From: Rhodococcus yunnanensis NBRC 103083
GTDB taxonomy: Bacteria > Actinomycetota > Actinomycetes > Mycobacteriales > Mycobacteriaceae
Direction of reading: 5' to 3'
Assembly (NCBI RefSeq): GCF_001895005.1
Contig: NZ_BCXH01000002.1
Span: 1-64,000 of the forward strand
DNA length: 64,000 nt
The position numbers and the translations under genes are program-made. Positions 9,909 through 20,227 of this stretch are shown here, piece after piece (position 1 is the first letter of the stretch; the number at the start of each line of letters is the position of its first letter). The notes under the pieces were generated by a model. It saw nothing but the letters and a program-made list of their open reading frames with translations, was not told where the DNA came from and searched no databases.

Positions 9909-11012
9909 TCAGGCGAGCTTGGTCATCCACCCGTGTGTGTCCGCGAACGTGCCACGCTGGATTCCGGTCAACGTGTCGCGCAAGGCGAGAGTGATCTCGC
10001 CGGGTTCTCCGTCGGCGATCGCGAACTGGCCGTCGGCGGACTTGACGCTTCCGACCGGAGTGATGACAGCTGCCGTGCCACAGGCGAACACCTCGGTGAT
10101 CTCCCCGGATTCGGCCTTCTTCTGCCATTCCTCGGTGGAGATGCGACGCTCCTCGACCGGAATCCCGGAGTCGGTGGCGAGTGCGAGCAAGGAGTCGCGC
10201 GTGATTCCCGGTAGCAACGAACCGGACAGTGACGGTGTGACCAGACGAGCATCGGAACCCGACCCGAAGACGAAGAACAGGTTCATTCCGCCCATCTCCT
10301 CGACGTAGCGCCGTTCGATCGCGTCGAGCCACACCACCTGATCACAGCCCTCGTCGCTGGCCTGCGCCTGTGCGAGAAGAGATGCGGCGTAGTTGCCCGC
10401 GAACTTGGCCGCGCCGGTGCCGCCGGGAGCCGCTCGCACGTACTCCGTGGAGAGCCACACACTGACCGGCTTGACGCCACGCGGGAAGTACGCGCCTGCG
10501 GGCGAGGCGATGAGCATGAATCGGTAATCGTCCGCAGGGCGAACGCCGAGTCCTGCCTCGGTGGAGAACATGAACGGGCGCAGGTACAGCGCGTCCTCGC
10601 CTCCCGCGGCGGGGATCCACTCGTGGTCGACCGCGAGCAGCTGCTTCACCGAACCGATGAACAACTCGTCCGGGAGTTCCGGCATCGCCAGGCGGGCAGC
10701 GGAAGTACGGAAACGCTCGGCGTTGGCGCCGATACGGAACGACGAGATATCACCGTTGGGCTGGCGGTAGACCTTGAGGCCTTCGAAAATGGCCTGTCCG
10801 TAATGCAACACCATCGCAGCGGGATCGAGCTCGATCGGCCCGTACGGAGTGATAGTCGCGTCGTACCAGCCCTTGTCGGACGTGTAATCGATGATCACCA
10901 TGTGGTCGGTGAAGTACTTTCCGAACCCCGGCGCAGCCAGTACGGCTTCCCTGGCGTCCGAGGGGGCCGGAGAAGGATGCTGCACGCGCGCGAATTCGGG
11001 GACACCGGTCAT
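9909..11012 (-). CDS. ilvE: branched-chain amino acid aminotransferase
   Basis: IlvE is the PLP-dependent transaminase that makes leucine, isoleucine and valine from their 2-oxo acids. At 367 residues it matches M. tuberculosis IlvE (368). The PLP-binding lysine is Lys203 in [13 protein letters not shown], and the fold IV segments [17 protein letters not shown] and [12 protein letters not shown] are present. It is transcribed leftward, downstream of and on the same strand as gcvT, with only 33 nt between them. Confidence 0.96.
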   Translation of the reverse strand: MTGVPEFARVQHPSPAPSDAREAVLAAPGFGKYFTDHMVIIDYTSDKGWYDATITPYGPIELDPAAMVLHYGQAIFEGLKVYRQPNGDISSFRIGANAERFRTSAARLAMPELPDELFIGSVKQLLAVDHEWIPAAGGEDALYLRPFMFSTEAGLGVRPADDYRFMLIASPAGAYFPRGVKPVSVWLSTEYVRAAPGGTGAAKFAGNYAASLLAQAQASDEGCDQVVWLDAIERRYVEEMGGMNLFFVFGSGSDARLVTPSLSGSLLPGITRDSLLALATDSGIPVEERRISTEEWQKKAESGEITEVFACGTAAVITPVGSVKSADGQFAIADGEPGEITLALRDTLTGIQRGTFADTHGWMTKLA

Positions 11013-11045
11013 GATGCCGATCTTATCGAACGGGTAATTCGTCGC

Positions 11046-12146
11046 TCATTTGGTGTTGACCGACACGAACGGAGGCGCAGTGATTTCACATCGCAGCGTG
11101 CGTCCGCGCACGTCGAGATCGACGACATCGCCAGGTGCGAGGTTCGCCGACGTGTCGAGCAGTGCGAGGGCGATGCCGATTCCGAGGGTCGGCGAAAATG
11201 TTCCCGACGTCGTCACCCCGATCGGAGCACCCTCACTACGCACCGTCATCCCCTGCCGCAACACCCCGCGATCGAGGGCTTTGATGCCGCGCAACACTCG
11301 CGCCGGTCCCTGCTCCTTCTCGGCGACGAGTGCGTCCTTGCCCCAGAACGCGTCCTTCTTCCACCCGATCGCCCATCCGCATCTCGCCTCGAGCGGCGAG
11401 ATGTCGAGTGAGAGCTCGTGTCCGTGGAGCGGATAGCCCATCTCGGTTCGCAACGTGTCGCGGGCGCCGAGGCCGGCAATCTCGCCACCCGCAGCCTTCA
11501 CCAGATCCACCAATGCCCTGAAGAGCCTCTCCGCATCTGCCCACGCGGGAATCAGTTCGTAGCCGTGTTCGCCGGTGTATCCGGTGCGGCATACCCGAAC
11601 CGGGACATCGCCCCACACGGCGTCCTCGAACGCCATGTACTCCATGTCGACGGGCAGTCCCAGTCTCTCGACGATCGCTCGCGATTCGGGCCCCTGCACG
11701 GCCAGCACACCGAACTGGCGATGCTGATCGACGACGGTGATCCCGTCGGGCGCCCGTGAAGCGAGGGCCTCGACGACGTCCGCGGTGTTGGCGGCGTTCG
11801 GAATCAAGAAGACCTCGTCCGGCCCGACGAAATACGCGATCAAATCGTCGACGACTCCCCCGGACTCGGTGCAGCACAAGGTGTACTGCGCTTTCCCCGG
11901 TCCGACGCGGCGGAGATCGCCCGTGAGCGCCGAGTTGACGAACTCGGCCGCGCCGGGGCCGGAGACCGAAGCCTTTCCGAGGTGGCTGACGTCGAACAGA
12001 CCCACAGTGGAGCGGACTGCTTTGTGTTCGGCAACGACTCCTGTATACGAGACCGGCATCTCCCATCCACCGAACGGGGCGAACGTTGCCCCCAATTCGA
12101 CGTGGACGGCGTGGACGGGACCGTGGACGAGTTCGTCTTCGCTCAT
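11046..12146 (-). CDS. gcvT: aminomethyltransferase (glycine cleavage T protein)
   Basis: GcvT transfers the methylene group from aminomethyl-lipoyl H protein to tetrahydrofolate. The 366-residue protein starts at the ATG at 12146; the same frame stays open far upstream, antisense to pepB, which is not coding. Recognisable segments are [15 protein letters not shown] near the N-terminus, [16 protein letters not shown], and [12 protein letters not shown]. It corresponds to Rv2211c. No gcvH or gcvP is in the window; the lipoate genes lipA and lipB lie 5 kb away. No strong ribosome-binding site is visible. Confidence 0.94.
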   Translation of the reverse strand: MSEDELVHGPVHAVHVELGATFAPFGGWEMPVSYTGVVAEHKAVRSTVGLFDVSHLGKASVSGPGAAEFVNSALTGDLRRVGPGKAQYTLCCTESGGVVDDLIAYFVGPDEVFLIPNAANTADVVEALASRAPDGITVVDQHRQFGVLAVQGPESRAIVERLGLPVDMEYMAFEDAVWGDVPVRVCRTGYTGEHGYELIPAWADAERLFRALVDLVKAAGGEIAGLGARDTLRTEMGYPLHGHELSLDISPLEARCGWAIGWKKDAFWGKDALVAEKEQGPARVLRGIKALDRGVLRQGMTVRSEGAPIGVTTSGTFSPTLGIGIALALLDTSANLAPGDVVDLDVRGRTLRCEITAPPFVSVNTK

Positions 12147-12239
12147 AGTGGCCAACGCTAGCGGACGGCGACGTATCGCCACCCGATCACTACGATCGAG
12201 TTCGACCGACACTCTCTTCCCACTTGTAGGAGCTGCCCA

Positions 12240-13757
12240 GTGCCTTCGTCTACACCCCGCGCCCTCGGACCCGAGCTGGTGTTGGCCGGCCGCCTCGGTA
12301 AGAACATCGACGTGCTCGTCGTCGCTCTGAGCACGAGCGAGGACGGGCTCGAGCTCGTCATCACCGACGACATCTCGGACGACGCGCTGGCATCCGAGCT
12401 TCTCGATTCCTTCGAAGCAGTCGGGGCGACGGGCAAGGCGGACGAGATCACCCGCATTCCTGCCCCCGCTGCGCTTGCGGTATCGAGCGTCCTCGCAGTC
12501 GGTCTCGGCACATCGGCCGACATCGACACCGACCGCATCCGCCGATCCGCGGGAACTGCGGCGCGCGCCCTGTCCGGCACCGCGATCGCCGCAACGACAC
12601 TGTCCTCGCTCGACCTCGGTGCCGCGGCGGAAGGATTCTTCCTCGGCGCATACCGATTCACCGAGTTCAAGTCGCCGCTGTCCGCCCCCAAGGAGGGCGC
12701 AGGCGCGCTCGGACGCGTCGAATTGCTGGTGGCCAATCCACGCTCGCGGGAGCCGAAGGCGGAGTTGGCGCGTTCCCTCGCCATCGCCGAGTCCGTCGCG
12801 ATCGCCCGTGACTTCGTCAACACACCCCCGAGCCACCTCTATCCGGAGGAGTTCGCCGCGCGCGCCAAGGAACTCGGCACCGCAGCAGGCCTGACCGTCC
12901 AGATTCTCGACGACAAGGCTCTGGAGAAGGGCGGATACGGCGGCATCCACGGCGTCGGGAAGGGCTCGTCGCGACTTCCCCGACTCGTGCGACTGACGCA
13001 TTCGGGTGGCAAGCGCAAATCCAAGAAGGTCGCACTCGTCGGCAAGGGCATCACATTCGACACCGGCGGCATCTCGATCAAGCCTGCGGCCGGGATGGAG
13101 AACATGACCTCGGACATGGCAGGCGCCGCCGCCGTGATCGCGACCGTCATCCTCGCCGCCAAAGTGGACCTGGCACTCGACGTCGTCGCCACCGTTCCGA
13201 TGGCGGAGAACATGCCCTCGGGCACAGCCCAGCGCCCCGGTGACGTCCTCACCCAGTACGGCGGCATCACGGTCGAGGTCATCAACACCGACGCCGAAGG
13301 CCGTCTCGTGCTTGCCGACGCGATCGTGCGTGCGTGCGAGGACGACCCCGACTATCTGATCGACACCGCGACGCTGACCGGCGCGCAGGTCGTCGCTCTC
13401 GGTAACCGCACGCCGGGTGTCATGGGCACCGACGAGTTCCGCGATCGCGTCGCGGAGATATCTCGTTCCGTCGGCGAGAACGGCTGGGCGATGCCCTTGC
13501 CGAGCGAGATCCGCGGCGAACTGGAGTCGAAGGTCGCAGACCTGGCCAACGTCACCAACGGTCGCGCGGGCGGAATGCTCGCCGCCGCACTGTTCCTGAA
13601 GGAATTCGTCGCCGAGGGCGTCGAATGGGCGCACATCGACGTCGCCGGTCCCGCCTACAACACGGGAGGTCCGTTCGGATACATCGGCAAGGGCGGCACC
13701 GGAGTTCCGGTTCGCACCATGTTCGCAGTGCTCGAGGACATCGTGGAAAACGGCTAG
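12240..13757 (+). CDS. pepB: leucyl aminopeptidase (M17 family)
   Basis: This di-metal aminopeptidase releases N-terminal residues from peptides in the cytoplasm. The GTG at 12240 has TAGGAG about 8 nt upstream. The 505-residue protein has the M17 signature [13 protein letters not shown] near residue 350 and upstream metal-binding residues in [16 protein letters not shown]. It is divergent from gcvT and convergent with a small hypothetical gene. It corresponds to Rv2213. Confidence 0.95.
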   Translation: MPSSTPRALGPELVLAGRLGKNIDVLVVALSTSEDGLELVITDDISDDALASELLDSFEAVGATGKADEITRIPAPAALAVSSVLAVGLGTSADIDTDRIRRSAGTAARALSGTAIAATTLSSLDLGAAAEGFFLGAYRFTEFKSPLSAPKEGAGALGRVELLVANPRSREPKAELARSLAIAESVAIARDFVNTPPSHLYPEEFAARAKELGTAAGLTVQILDDKALEKGGYGGIHGVGKGSSRLPRLVRLTHSGGKRKSKKVALVGKGITFDTGGISIKPAAGMENMTSDMAGAAAVIATVILAAKVDLALDVVATVPMAENMPSGTAQRPGDVLTQYGGITVEVINTDAEGRLVLADAIVRACEDDPDYLIDTATLTGAQVVALGNRTPGVMGTDEFRDRVAEISRSVGENGWAMPLPSEIRGELESKVADLANVTNGRAGGMLAAALFLKEFVAEGVEWAHIDVAGPAYNTGGPFGYIGKGGTGVPVRTMFAVLEDIVENG

Positions 13758-13785
13758 CGTGAGAAACGGATAGTTCTTGGCTCGT

Positions 13786-13819
13786 GTGCGGGTGGCTCAC
13801 CACGGTGTGCCGCCCGCAC
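13786..13819. terminator. hairpin between convergent pepB and a small gene
   Basis: GTGCGGG at 13786-13792 pairs with CCCGCAC at 13813-13819, and the stem continues through a T-G wobble and three further pairs to 13796/13809. It lies between two convergent stops and probably serves both. Confidence 0.65.
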
Positions 13820-13827
13820 CGCAGGCA

Positions 13828-14157
13828 TCACTCTGCGGCGCGTCGTTTCAGAATCTTCTGCCGCGCATCGTGATCGCGCATTCGCTGCGGATAACCGGTC
13901 TTGCGTACGTCGTAGACCGGAATCCTCAGATCACCCCCGAGCTTTCTGATATGTCGCTCGTCGACGGCGCGGCGGGTCCACTCACCGTCGTTGGCAATCA
14001 ACACCACAGTGACAGGAGTCACTGTCGTCTTCGGCTCGACGTATGCCTCGACTCCCGTGCGCGCGGCCGTCCAGTCGGCGAGGTATTGGGCCGGTGAACC
14101 CTCCCCACCGCCTCTACCTTTGCCGCTGCGTCGGGAGAAGCGATCGAACAACCCCAC
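13828..14157 (-). CDS. conserved small hypothetical protein
   Basis: The GTG at 14157 is chosen because CAGGAG lies 7 nt upstream; the frame is open to 14205 but the extra residues have no support. The 109-residue product starts VGLFDRFSRRSGKG, has a Gly/Arg-rich N-terminal 25 residues, and a compact region containing VTPVTVVLIANDGEWTRRAV and IPVYDVRKTGYPQRM. It has no signal peptide or membrane segment. I do not recognise the family. It is convergent with pepB and divergent from sucB. Confidence 0.75.
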   Translation of the reverse strand: MGLFDRFSRRSGKGRGGGEGSPAQYLADWTAARTGVEAYVEPKTTVTPVTVVLIANDGEWTRRAVDERHIRKLGGDLRIPVYDVRKTGYPQRMRDHDARQKILKRRAAE

Positions 14158-14287
14158 TGTTGACTCCTGTCGCCTGTGTGTCCGACTCCTGCCGAGCGTC
14201 CACACGAGATGTGTTACTCACCAGTTTGCCAGTGCAACAGCCGCCCCTCGGGGAACACCAGATCTCCGAGGATGGAAGGATGACCAT

Positions 14288-14304
14288 GGAGAGTTCAACT
14301 CTCC
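14288..14304. promoter_or_regulatory. 17-bp perfect palindrome, candidate operator
   Basis: GGAGAGTT-C-AACTCTCC has perfect 8-bp arms around one base. It lies 131 nt upstream of the small leftward gene and 248 nt upstream of sucB. The shape is that of a dimeric repressor site; no known regulator box is matched. Confidence 0.4.
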
Positions 14305-14489
14305 CGTTGTCGAGAAAGAGTGCCGACCATAGATGAAGGGGCGTTCGACGTGTCTGCTGCCACCGGCCGTGGTTCGTGGAACGCCCGTTTCGGTAGTTCG
14401 GCAAGGGCATCGGAACCTCCGAAGTGCACCGCCCTGACGATCGCAATTAACGCAAGTATCGTCCGCGAATCCAACAACGCCAGCACAAT

Positions 14490-14515
14490 GGTCTACGACC
14501 ACAAGTCGTAAGACC
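14490..14515 (+). promoter_or_regulatory. bulged hairpin in the sucB leader
   Basis: GGTCTACGAC (14490-14499) pairs with GTCGTA (14505-14510) and GACC (14512-14515), with one bulged A at 14511 and a 5-nt loop. It ends about 22 nt before the sucB ribosome-binding site, so it may be a leader RNA structure or an operator. Confidence 0.35.
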
Positions 14516-14551
14516 ACATACCCGCATACAACTGTCGAGGAGTCAACAGAC

Positions 14552-16312
14552 ATGGCCTTCTCCGTCCAGATGCCAGCTCTTGGTGAGAGCGTCACCGAGG
14601 GAACTGTCACGAGGTGGCTCAAGCAGGAGGGCGACACCGTCGAGGTCGACGAGCCGTTGCTCGAAGTATCGACGGACAAGGTCGATACCGAAATCCCGTC
14701 CCCCGTGGCTGGCGTTCTGACGAAGATCGTGGCGCAGGAAGACGACACCGTCGAGATCGGCGGCGAGCTCGCCCAGATCGGTGATGCCGGAGAGAAATCC
14801 GCGCCTGCCGCCGAGCCGGAACCTGCCGCCGAAGAGCCCGAGCCCGCTGCCGAACCCGAGCCACAGGCCGAGGAAGAGGCACCGGCGGCCGCGCCCGCAG
14901 CCAGCTCTGCACCGAGCGGATCCGGTACCCCGGTCAACATGCCCGAACTCGGTGAGTCCGTGACCGAAGGAACGGTCACTCGCTGGCTGAAGGCAGTCGG
15001 CGACGACGTTGCCGTCGACGAGCCTCTCCTCGAAGTGTCCACCGACAAGGTGGACACCGAGATTCCGTCTCCGGTCGCAGGAACACTCCTCGAGATCAGC
15101 GCAGAAGAGGACGACACCGTCGCCATCGGTGGCCAGTTGGCACTGATCGGATCGGGCGCGCCGGCCGAGAAGGCACCGGAGCCCGAGAAGCCGACTCCCG
15201 CACCCGAGCCCGTCAAGGAAGCCCCGAAAGCAGAGGCTCCGAAGCAGGAAGCTCCCAAGGCCGAAGCACCCAAGACGGAAGCCCCGAAGGCAGAAGCACC
15301 CAAGGCCGAGGCTCCGAAGGCTCCTGCTCCCAAGCAGGAGATCTCTGCTCCGTCGGGTGATGCAACGCCGTACGTCACGCCTCTGGTTCGCAAACTCGCT
15401 GCCGACAACGACGTGGACCTGTCCAGCGTCAAGGGCACCGGCGTCGGCGGACGTGTCCGCAAGCAGGACGTGCTCGCTGCAGCAGAAGCAAAGAAAGCGC
15501 CTGCAGCTGCACCTGCCGCGGCGGCACCGGCGGCAGCATCGGCTCCCGCAGCACCTGCCACCGCAGGGGTTCGCCCTGAGCTTGCTCACCTGCGCGGAAC
15601 CACGCAGAAGATCAACCGCATTCGCCAGATCACCGCAAGGAAGACCCGCGAATCGCTGCAGACCACTGCTCAGTTGACCCAGACCCACGAGGTCGACGTC
15701 ACCAAGATCGCGGCGCTGCGCACCCGCGCCAAGGCCACCTTCAAGGAGAACGAGGGCGTCAACCTGACGTACCTTCCGTTCTTCGCCAAGGCCGTCGTCG
15801 AAGCACTCAAGGCGCATCCCAACGTCAACGCCAGCATCGACGAGGAGAAGAAAGAGATCACGTACCACGCCGATGTCCACCTCGGCATCGCCGTGGACAC
15901 CGATCAGGGTCTGCTCTCCCCTGTCATCCACAACGCGGGCGATCTGTCCCTCGCCGGTCTGGCTCGCGCGATCGCCGATATCGCCTCGCGTGCGCGCTCC
16001 GGTGGCCTCAAGCCCGACGAGCTGGCCGGTGGCACGTTCACCATCACCAACATCGGTAGCCAGGGCGCCCTGTTCGACACGCCGATCCTCCTTCCGCCGC
16101 AGGCGGCAATGCTCGGAACCGGCGCGATCGTCAAGCGCCCGGTCGTCGTCAAGGACGACGCAGGCAACGAATCCATCGGCGTTCGCTCGATGGTGTACTT
16201 GCCACTGACGTACGACCACCGTCTGGTCGACGGTGCTGACGCGGGCCGCTTCTTGACCACCATCAAGCAGCGTCTGCAGGATGCTTCGTTCGAGGCGGAT
16301 CTGGGTATCTGA
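14552..16312 (+). CDS. sucB: dihydrolipoamide acyltransferase, E2 of 2-oxoacid dehydrogenase
   Basis: This is the E2 core enzyme that carries acyl groups on lipoyl arms. The 586-residue protein has two lipoyl domains (about 1-78 and 125-203) with lipoyl lysines Lys43 and Lys166 in identical [15 protein letters not shown] contexts. A Pro/Ala/Lys/Glu linker, a peripheral subunit-binding domain (about 274-310, [19 protein letters not shown]) and the catalytic domain follow; [14 protein letters not shown] holds catalytic His556 and Asp560. It corresponds to M. tuberculosis DlaT (Rv2215), which serves pyruvate dehydrogenase and peroxynitrite reductase there, so annotation as pyruvate E2 is equally possible. 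RBS GAGGAG precedes the ATG. lipB and lipA lie just downstream. Confidence 0.94.
   Translation: MAFSVQMPALGESVTEGTVTRWLKQEGDTVEVDEPLLEVSTDKVDTEIPSPVAGVLTKIVAQEDDTVEIGGELAQIGDAGEKSAPAAEPEPAAEEPEPAAEPEPQAEEEAPAAAPAASSAPSGSGTPVNMPELGESVTEGTVTRWLKAVGDDVAVDEPLLEVSTDKVDTEIPSPVAGTLLEISAEEDDTVAIGGQLALIGSGAPAEKAPEPEKPTPAPEPVKEAPKAEAPKQEAPKAEAPKTEAPKAEAPKAEAPKAPAPKQEISAPSGDATPYVTPLVRKLAADNDVDLSSVKGTGVGGRVRKQDVLAAAEAKKAPAAAPAAAAPAAASAPAAPATAGVRPELAHLRGTTQKINRIRQITARKTRESLQTTAQLTQTHEVDVTKIAALRTRAKATFKENEGVNLTYLPFFAKAVVEALKAHPNVNASIDEEKKEITYHADVHLGIAVDTDQGLLSPVIHNAGDLSLAGLARAIADIASRARSGGLKPDELAGGTFTITNIGSQGALFDTPILLPPQAAMLGTGAIVKRPVVVKDDAGNESIGVRSMVYLPLTYDHRLVDGADAGRFLTTIKQRLQDASFEADLGI
15218..15334 (+). 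repeat. 15-bp in-frame repeat (EAPKx) in the sucB linker
   Basis: Seven EAPK[A/Q/T] pentapeptide units plus a last PAPK are encoded by 15-bp units between the second lipoyl domain and the subunit-binding domain. Such Ala/Pro-rich linkers give E2 lipoyl arms their reach; the copy number probably varies between strains. Confidence 0.85.
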
Positions 16313-16405
16313 CGTCAGGCTCGGGTCGAGCTGAACCGGTACTGTCGAAGTATCGGACACATGCTCGAACGGTCCTCGAGAAGACGGGGAATCGCACACA
16401 CAGCC

Positions 16406-16436
16406 GGGGCACCATTCGCAGCGCGAATGGTGCCCC
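16406..16436. terminator. hairpin terminator after sucB
   Basis: A perfect 14-bp stem (16406-16419 with 16423-16436, arm GGGGCACCATTCGC) has a 3-nt loop. It stands between sucB and the next rightward gene, so those two are probably separate transcripts. Confidence 0.85.
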
Positions 16437-16463
16437 GTACCTGTCGAGGAGGCTAACGAATTC

Positions 16464-17354
16464 ATGCGTGTAGTCATTGCTGGTTCTTCGGGATTGATCG
16501 GTACCGCTCTCGTGGCAACGCTGCGAGGCAAAGGGCACGACGTCGCTCGGCTGGTTCGCCGGACGGCGGCAGGACCGGACGAGCACGAGTGGGATCCCCC
16601 ACACGGCACGATCACCGAACGCGCACTGCGCGGCGCGGATGCAGTGGTGAATCTGTGTGGGGTGGGTATCGGTGACAAGCGGTGGTCCGGTTCCTACAAG
16701 CAGGAAGTTCGTGACAGTCGAATCACGCCGACGGAGGTACTCGCCGACGCGTGCGTGACGTACTCGGTACCGACGCTGGTGAACGCGAGCGGAATCAACT
16801 TCTACGGAGACACCGGCGACCGCGTCGTCGACGAGTCGTCCCCCGTCGGTACCGGATTTCTGGCCGAGGTGTGCCGCGATTGGGAGACGGCAACCACGGC
16901 GGCCAGTACTGCGGGAGTTCGGACGATCATGCTGCGCAGTGGCGTCGTTCTGTCACGGCGCGGCGGGATGCTGGACAGGCTGCGACCGCTGTATCTGCTC
17001 GCACTCGGCGGACGACTCGGCAGTGGGCGACAGTACTTTCCGTGGATCTCTCTCGACGACGAGATCTCCGCGATCGTTCACGGCCTGGAGAACGAGGATG
17101 TGTCCGGTCCGGTGAACATGGTCGGGCCTGCTCCCGTCACCAATGCACAGTTCAACAGCGCCATGGCCCGCGCAGTCGGTCGCCCCGCACCGTGGGTCGT
17201 CCCCGGCTTCGCCCTTCGAGCCGCAATCGGCGAGTTCGCGGAAGAAGCGATTCTGACCGGTCCACGGGCTATTCCAGCGGTTCTGGAAGACACGGGATTC
17301 GTATTCGCGCACAACACCGTCGGCGAGGCACTGCGCGTCTCGGTCGGGCGTTGA
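16464..17354 (+). CDS. TIGR01777-family SDR epimerase-like protein
   Basis: The 296-residue protein is an extended short-chain dehydrogenase fold of the YfcH/SDR39U1 type. The nucleotide-binding GSSGLIGTAL motif lies at residues 8-17, VNASGINFYGDTGDR near 109, and a C-terminal DUF1731-like end (VPGFALRAAIGEFAEE, VLEDTGFVF). The substrate is unknown for the family. It corresponds to Rv2216. RBS GAGGAGG lies 11 nt before the ATG. lipB follows 20 nt downstream. Confidence 0.88.
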   Translation: MRVVIAGSSGLIGTALVATLRGKGHDVARLVRRTAAGPDEHEWDPPHGTITERALRGADAVVNLCGVGIGDKRWSGSYKQEVRDSRITPTEVLADACVTYSVPTLVNASGINFYGDTGDRVVDESSPVGTGFLAEVCRDWETATTAASTAGVRTIMLRSGVVLSRRGGMLDRLRPLYLLALGGRLGSGRQYFPWISLDDEISAIVHGLENEDVSGPVNMVGPAPVTNAQFNSAMARAVGRPAPWVVPGFALRAAIGEFAEEAILTGPRAIPAVLEDTGFVFAHNTVGEALRVSVGR

Positions 17355-17374
17355 CGCGGCGTAATCTCGCCGGT

Positions 17375-18139
17375 ATGGGCAACCCTGGAATCTCGGCACG
17401 GGAGAGTTCGGACTCGATGGCGATCGTCGAGCTCGGGAGGATCGACTACCTCGACGCTTTGGCACGCCAGCGCCAACTCGCCGACATGCGCGCCGAGGGT
17501 CGTGGACAGGACACGCTCCTGCTTCTCGAACATCCGTCCGTGTTCACCGCAGGCAGGCGCACCTCCCCCGAAGACCTGCCGAAGGACGGCACTCCGGTGA
17601 TCGAGGTGGACCGCGGCGGGAAGATCACCTGGCACGGTCCGGGGCAACTCGTCGGCTATCCCATCGTGAAGCTGGCCCAGCCGATCGATGTGGTGAAGTA
17701 CGTTCGCCGCGTCGAGGAGGCGCTCATCTCGGTGTGCACCGACCTCGGCATCGCGTGCGGCCGCATCGACGGTAGGTCGGGTGTGTGGCTGGCAGCGGAA
17801 CAGCGCGACGGCCGGTGGCTTCCGGAACGGAAGATCTCGGCGATCGGAGTGCGCGTGCAGCGAGGAGTGACGCTGCACGGCTTCTCGTTGAACTGCAACT
17901 CGGCGATGACGGGTTTCGACGCCATCGTGCCGTGCGGAATCTCCGACGCAGGTGTGACGTCGTTGTCGAACGAGCTCGGGCGTGACGTGACGATCGAGGA
18001 AGTGACTCCCGCTGTCACCGCTGCACTCGTCGCCGCACTGGACGGCGAGCTCGAGGTCGCCGACCACCCGGTCGATCGTGTGGATGCCTCGGCGCCCGCG
18101 GGTAGCCCACAGTTCACCACCGTTCGCTTCGGCGCGTAG
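17375..18139 (+). CDS. lipB: octanoyl-[acyl-carrier-protein]:protein octanoyltransferase
   Basis: LipB moves octanoate from ACP onto lipoyl domains, the first step of protein lipoylation. The 254-residue protein has [11 protein letters not shown], the signature [17 protein letters not shown], and the catalytic pair Cys187 (IVPCGI) and Lys153 (RKISAIGV). The ATG at 17375 gives the family length. It is followed 10 nt later by lipA, and the E2 substrate gene sucB is 1 kb upstream. Confidence 0.96.
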   Translation: MGNPGISARESSDSMAIVELGRIDYLDALARQRQLADMRAEGRGQDTLLLLEHPSVFTAGRRTSPEDLPKDGTPVIEVDRGGKITWHGPGQLVGYPIVKLAQPIDVVKYVRRVEEALISVCTDLGIACGRIDGRSGVWLAAEQRDGRWLPERKISAIGVRVQRGVTLHGFSLNCNSAMTGFDAIVPCGISDAGVTSLSNELGRDVTIEEVTPAVTAALVAALDGELEVADHPVDRVDASAPAGSPQFTTVRFGA

Positions 18140-18149
18140 CATCGGTTCC

Positions 18150-19193
18150 GTGACTGTGGCTCCAGAAACACCCCCCGACGCAGCGCTCGCCCCACCCGGA
18201 CGAAAGCTGCTCCGCCTCGAGATCCGAAACGCGGAAACCCCGATCGAACGCAAGCCCAATTGGATCAAGACCAAAGCGAAGATGGGTCCGGAATATTCCG
18301 AACTCAAGGGTCTGGTCAAACGAGAGGGCCTGCACACGGTATGCGAGGAAGCCGGCTGCCCCAATATCTACGAGTGCTGGGAAGATCGCGAAGCGACCTT
18401 CCTCATCGGCGGTGAACAGTGCACCCGCCGTTGCGATTTCTGCCAGATCGACACCGGCAAGCCCGACGCTCTCGACCGTGACGAGCCACGCCGTGTAGCC
18501 GAAAGCGTCCAGGCGATGGGCCTGCGCTACTCCACCATCACCGGCGTCGCCCGCGACGACCTGGAAGACGGTGGCTCCTGGCTGTACGCCGAAACGGTTC
18601 GCTACATCAAGAAGCTCAACCCCAATACCGGCGTCGAGCTTCTGATCCCGGACTTCAACGCCAAGCCCGACCAGCTCGCCGAGGTCTTCTCCTCACGTCC
18701 CGAGGTACTCGCGCACAACGTCGAGACGGTCCCGCGCATCTTCAAGCGGATCCGACCGGCGTTCCGCTACCAGCGGTCGATGGACGTCATCACTGCCGCT
18801 CGCAACGACGGCCTCGTAACCAAGTCCAATCTCATCCTCGGCATGGGCGAGACGCCGGAAGAGATCCAGGAAGCGATCCGCGACCTGCACGAGGCGGGCT
18901 GCGACATCCTCACCATCACGCAGTACCTCCGTCCCTCGCCTCGGCATCACCCGGTCGAGCGGTGGGTCAAGCCCGAGGAGTTCGTCGACCATTCCGATTA
19001 CGCCACCGAAATCGGTTTTGCCGGCGTCATGGCGGGACCGTTGGTCCGCTCGTCGTATCGGGCCGGACGTCTGTACGTACAGGCCATGCAGCACCACGGC
19101 CGAGTGCTGCCGGAAGGCATGCGTCACCTCGGCGAAGGTGGCGAGGCATCGCAGGAAGCCAGCTCGCTGATCTCCCGGCTGGCCGCTCGCTGA
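18150..19193 (+). CDS. lipA: lipoyl synthase
   Basis: LipA is a radical SAM enzyme that inserts two sulfurs into protein-bound octanoate. The 347-residue product has the auxiliary-cluster motif Cys65-x4-Cys70-x5-Cys76 ([12 protein letters not shown]) and the radical SAM motif Cys91-x3-Cys95-x2-Cys98 (CTRRCDFC), plus the C-terminal RSSY. The GTG at 18150 is used as start; a second GTG two codons later is equally possible. It ends at a hairpin. Confidence 0.96.
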   Translation: MTVAPETPPDAALAPPGRKLLRLEIRNAETPIERKPNWIKTKAKMGPEYSELKGLVKREGLHTVCEEAGCPNIYECWEDREATFLIGGEQCTRRCDFCQIDTGKPDALDRDEPRRVAESVQAMGLRYSTITGVARDDLEDGGSWLYAETVRYIKKLNPNTGVELLIPDFNAKPDQLAEVFSSRPEVLAHNVETVPRIFKRIRPAFRYQRSMDVITAARNDGLVTKSNLILGMGETPEEIQEAIRDLHEAGCDILTITQYLRPSPRHHPVERWVKPEEFVDHSDYATEIGFAGVMAGPLVRSSYRAGRLYVQAMQHHGRVLPEGMRHLGEGGEASQEASSLISRLAAR

Positions 19194-19207
19194 TCTCGCT
19201 CTATTCG

Positions 19208-19234
19208 TCGCTGGGCGATGCAATCGCCCAGCGA
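19208..19234. terminator. hairpin terminator after lipA
   Basis: A perfect 12-bp stem (19208-19219 with 19223-19234, arm TCGCTGGGCGAT) has a 3-nt loop, 14 nt after the lipA stop. Confidence 0.82.
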
Positions 19235-19272
19235 TGCGTGTGAGTGCGACTGCGGGACGTATCCTGTGAAGC

Positions 19273-20028
19273 ATGGCGAACGGCAGTAAAGCGGGCAAAG
19301 CTGGTAAGCCCAGCAAAGAAGCGAAGGCGGCAGCGAAAGCTGCCCGTAAGCAGGCATCGAAGGAACGGCGCAGCCAACTGTGGCAGGCGTTCCAGATGCA
19401 GCGCAAGGAAGACAAGCTACTCCTCCCGTTGATGATCGGAGCGATCGTCGGCATCACCGTCGTCGCTTTCCTGATCGGTCTGATCTTCGGAGTCCAGTGG
19501 TTCTTGCTGCCCTTCGGACTCGTCGTCGGCGTCCTGGTCGCCTTCATCATCTTCGGGCGTCGCGTCCAGAAGTCGGTGTACACCAAAGCCGATGGTCAAG
19601 CAGGCGCGGCCGCGTGGGCGCTGGACAACCTTCGGGGATCGTGGCGAGTGTCGAACGCAATCGCGGGTACCACTCAGCTCGATGCGGTACACCGGGTGAT
19701 CGGCAAGCCGGGTGTGATCCTGGTGGCCGAGGGCGCCCCACAGCGGGTGAAGTCTCTTCTGGCGCAGGAGAAGAAGAAGACCGCTCGTCTCGTGGGCGAT
19801 ACTCCGATCTACGACATCGTGGTCGGAAACGGCGAGAATCAGATTCCGCTGTCCGGGCTTCAGAAGTATCTGACCAAACTCCCGAACAACATCGACAGCA
19901 AGCGCATGGACACCATCGAGTCACGCCTCGCTGCCCTCGGCACCAAGGGCGGACCAGCGATGCCGAAGGGTCCGATCCCCGGTGGGGCGAAGATGAAGGG
20001 CGTGCAGCGCACCATCAAGCGCCGCTGA
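19273..20028 (+). CDS. DUF4191 membrane protein
   Basis: The 251-residue protein corresponds to Rv2219. A Lys/Ala-rich basic N-terminus (about 1-45) precedes two transmembrane helices (about 52-73 and 76-96). A soluble domain follows, with GSWRVSNAIAGTTQLDAVHRV and GVILVAEGAPQRVKSLLAQE, and a basic Gly/Pro-rich tail ends the protein. The function is unknown. The basic tail plus two-helix design resembles that of the DUF3043 protein in this window. It converges on the RDD gene across a tandem repeat. Confidence 0.85.
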   Translation: MANGSKAGKAGKPSKEAKAAAKAARKQASKERRSQLWQAFQMQRKEDKLLLPLMIGAIVGITVVAFLIGLIFGVQWFLLPFGLVVGVLVAFIIFGRRVQKSVYTKADGQAGAAAWALDNLRGSWRVSNAIAGTTQLDAVHRVIGKPGVILVAEGAPQRVKSLLAQEKKKTARLVGDTPIYDIVVGNGENQIPLSGLQKYLTKLPNNIDSKRMDTIESRLAALGTKGGPAMPKGPIPGGAKMKGVQRTIKRR

Positions 20029-20040
20029 TTCTTGTTTCAG

Positions 20041-20207
20041 CGGAACGACCCGGCATCTGGAGTGGAGCCGGCGGAACGACCCGGCATCTGGAGTGGAGCC
20101 CGCGGAACGACCCGGCATCTGGAGTGGAGCCCGCGGAACGACCCGGCATCTGGAGTGGAGCCCGCGGAACGACCCGGCATCTGGAGTGGAGCCCGCGGAA
20201 CGACCGA
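20041..20207. repeat. 31-bp tandem repeat array, five full units plus a partial
   Basis: Units start at 20041, 20072, 20103, 20134 and 20165; a truncated sixth starts at 20196 and runs to about 20207. Each begins CGGAACGACCCGGCATCTGG and continues AGTGGAGCC plus two bases. The copies are almost identical; the first unit differs at one base near its end. The array fills the space between convergent DUF4191 and RDD genes. There is no spacer and no internal palindrome, so it is a minisatellite, not a CRISPR. In one leftward frame it is open, but that frame is not credible as a gene. Confidence 0.95.
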
Positions 20208-20227
20208 TAGCAAGGTCGCTGGCTTCG

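Larger units (their letters stand above)
14158..14551. other. 394-bp divergent intergenic region upstream of sucB
   Basis: No convincing gene is seen here. It holds a 17-bp perfect palindrome (14288-14304), a weaker CCTCGG/CCGAGG inverted repeat (14246-14251 with 14266-14271), and a bulged hairpin (14490-14515) just before the sucB ribosome-binding site (GAGGAG near 14537). A minimal reading frame at 14280-14336 (18 codons) was considered and not accepted. Confidence 0.6.

Noticed and set aside
12147..13634. Long leftward extension of the gcvT frame antisense to pepB
   Set aside because: pepB has full M17 motifs and the extension has none; GcvT homology begins at the ATG at 12146.
14280..14336. 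Short leader peptide upstream of sucB (18 codons)
   Set aside because: The GGAAGG is too close to the ATG, no run of a single amino acid codon is present, and part of the frame is the 17-bp palindrome.
20041..20207. CRISPR array
   Set aside because: The 31-bp units abut directly with no spacers and no cas genes are present.
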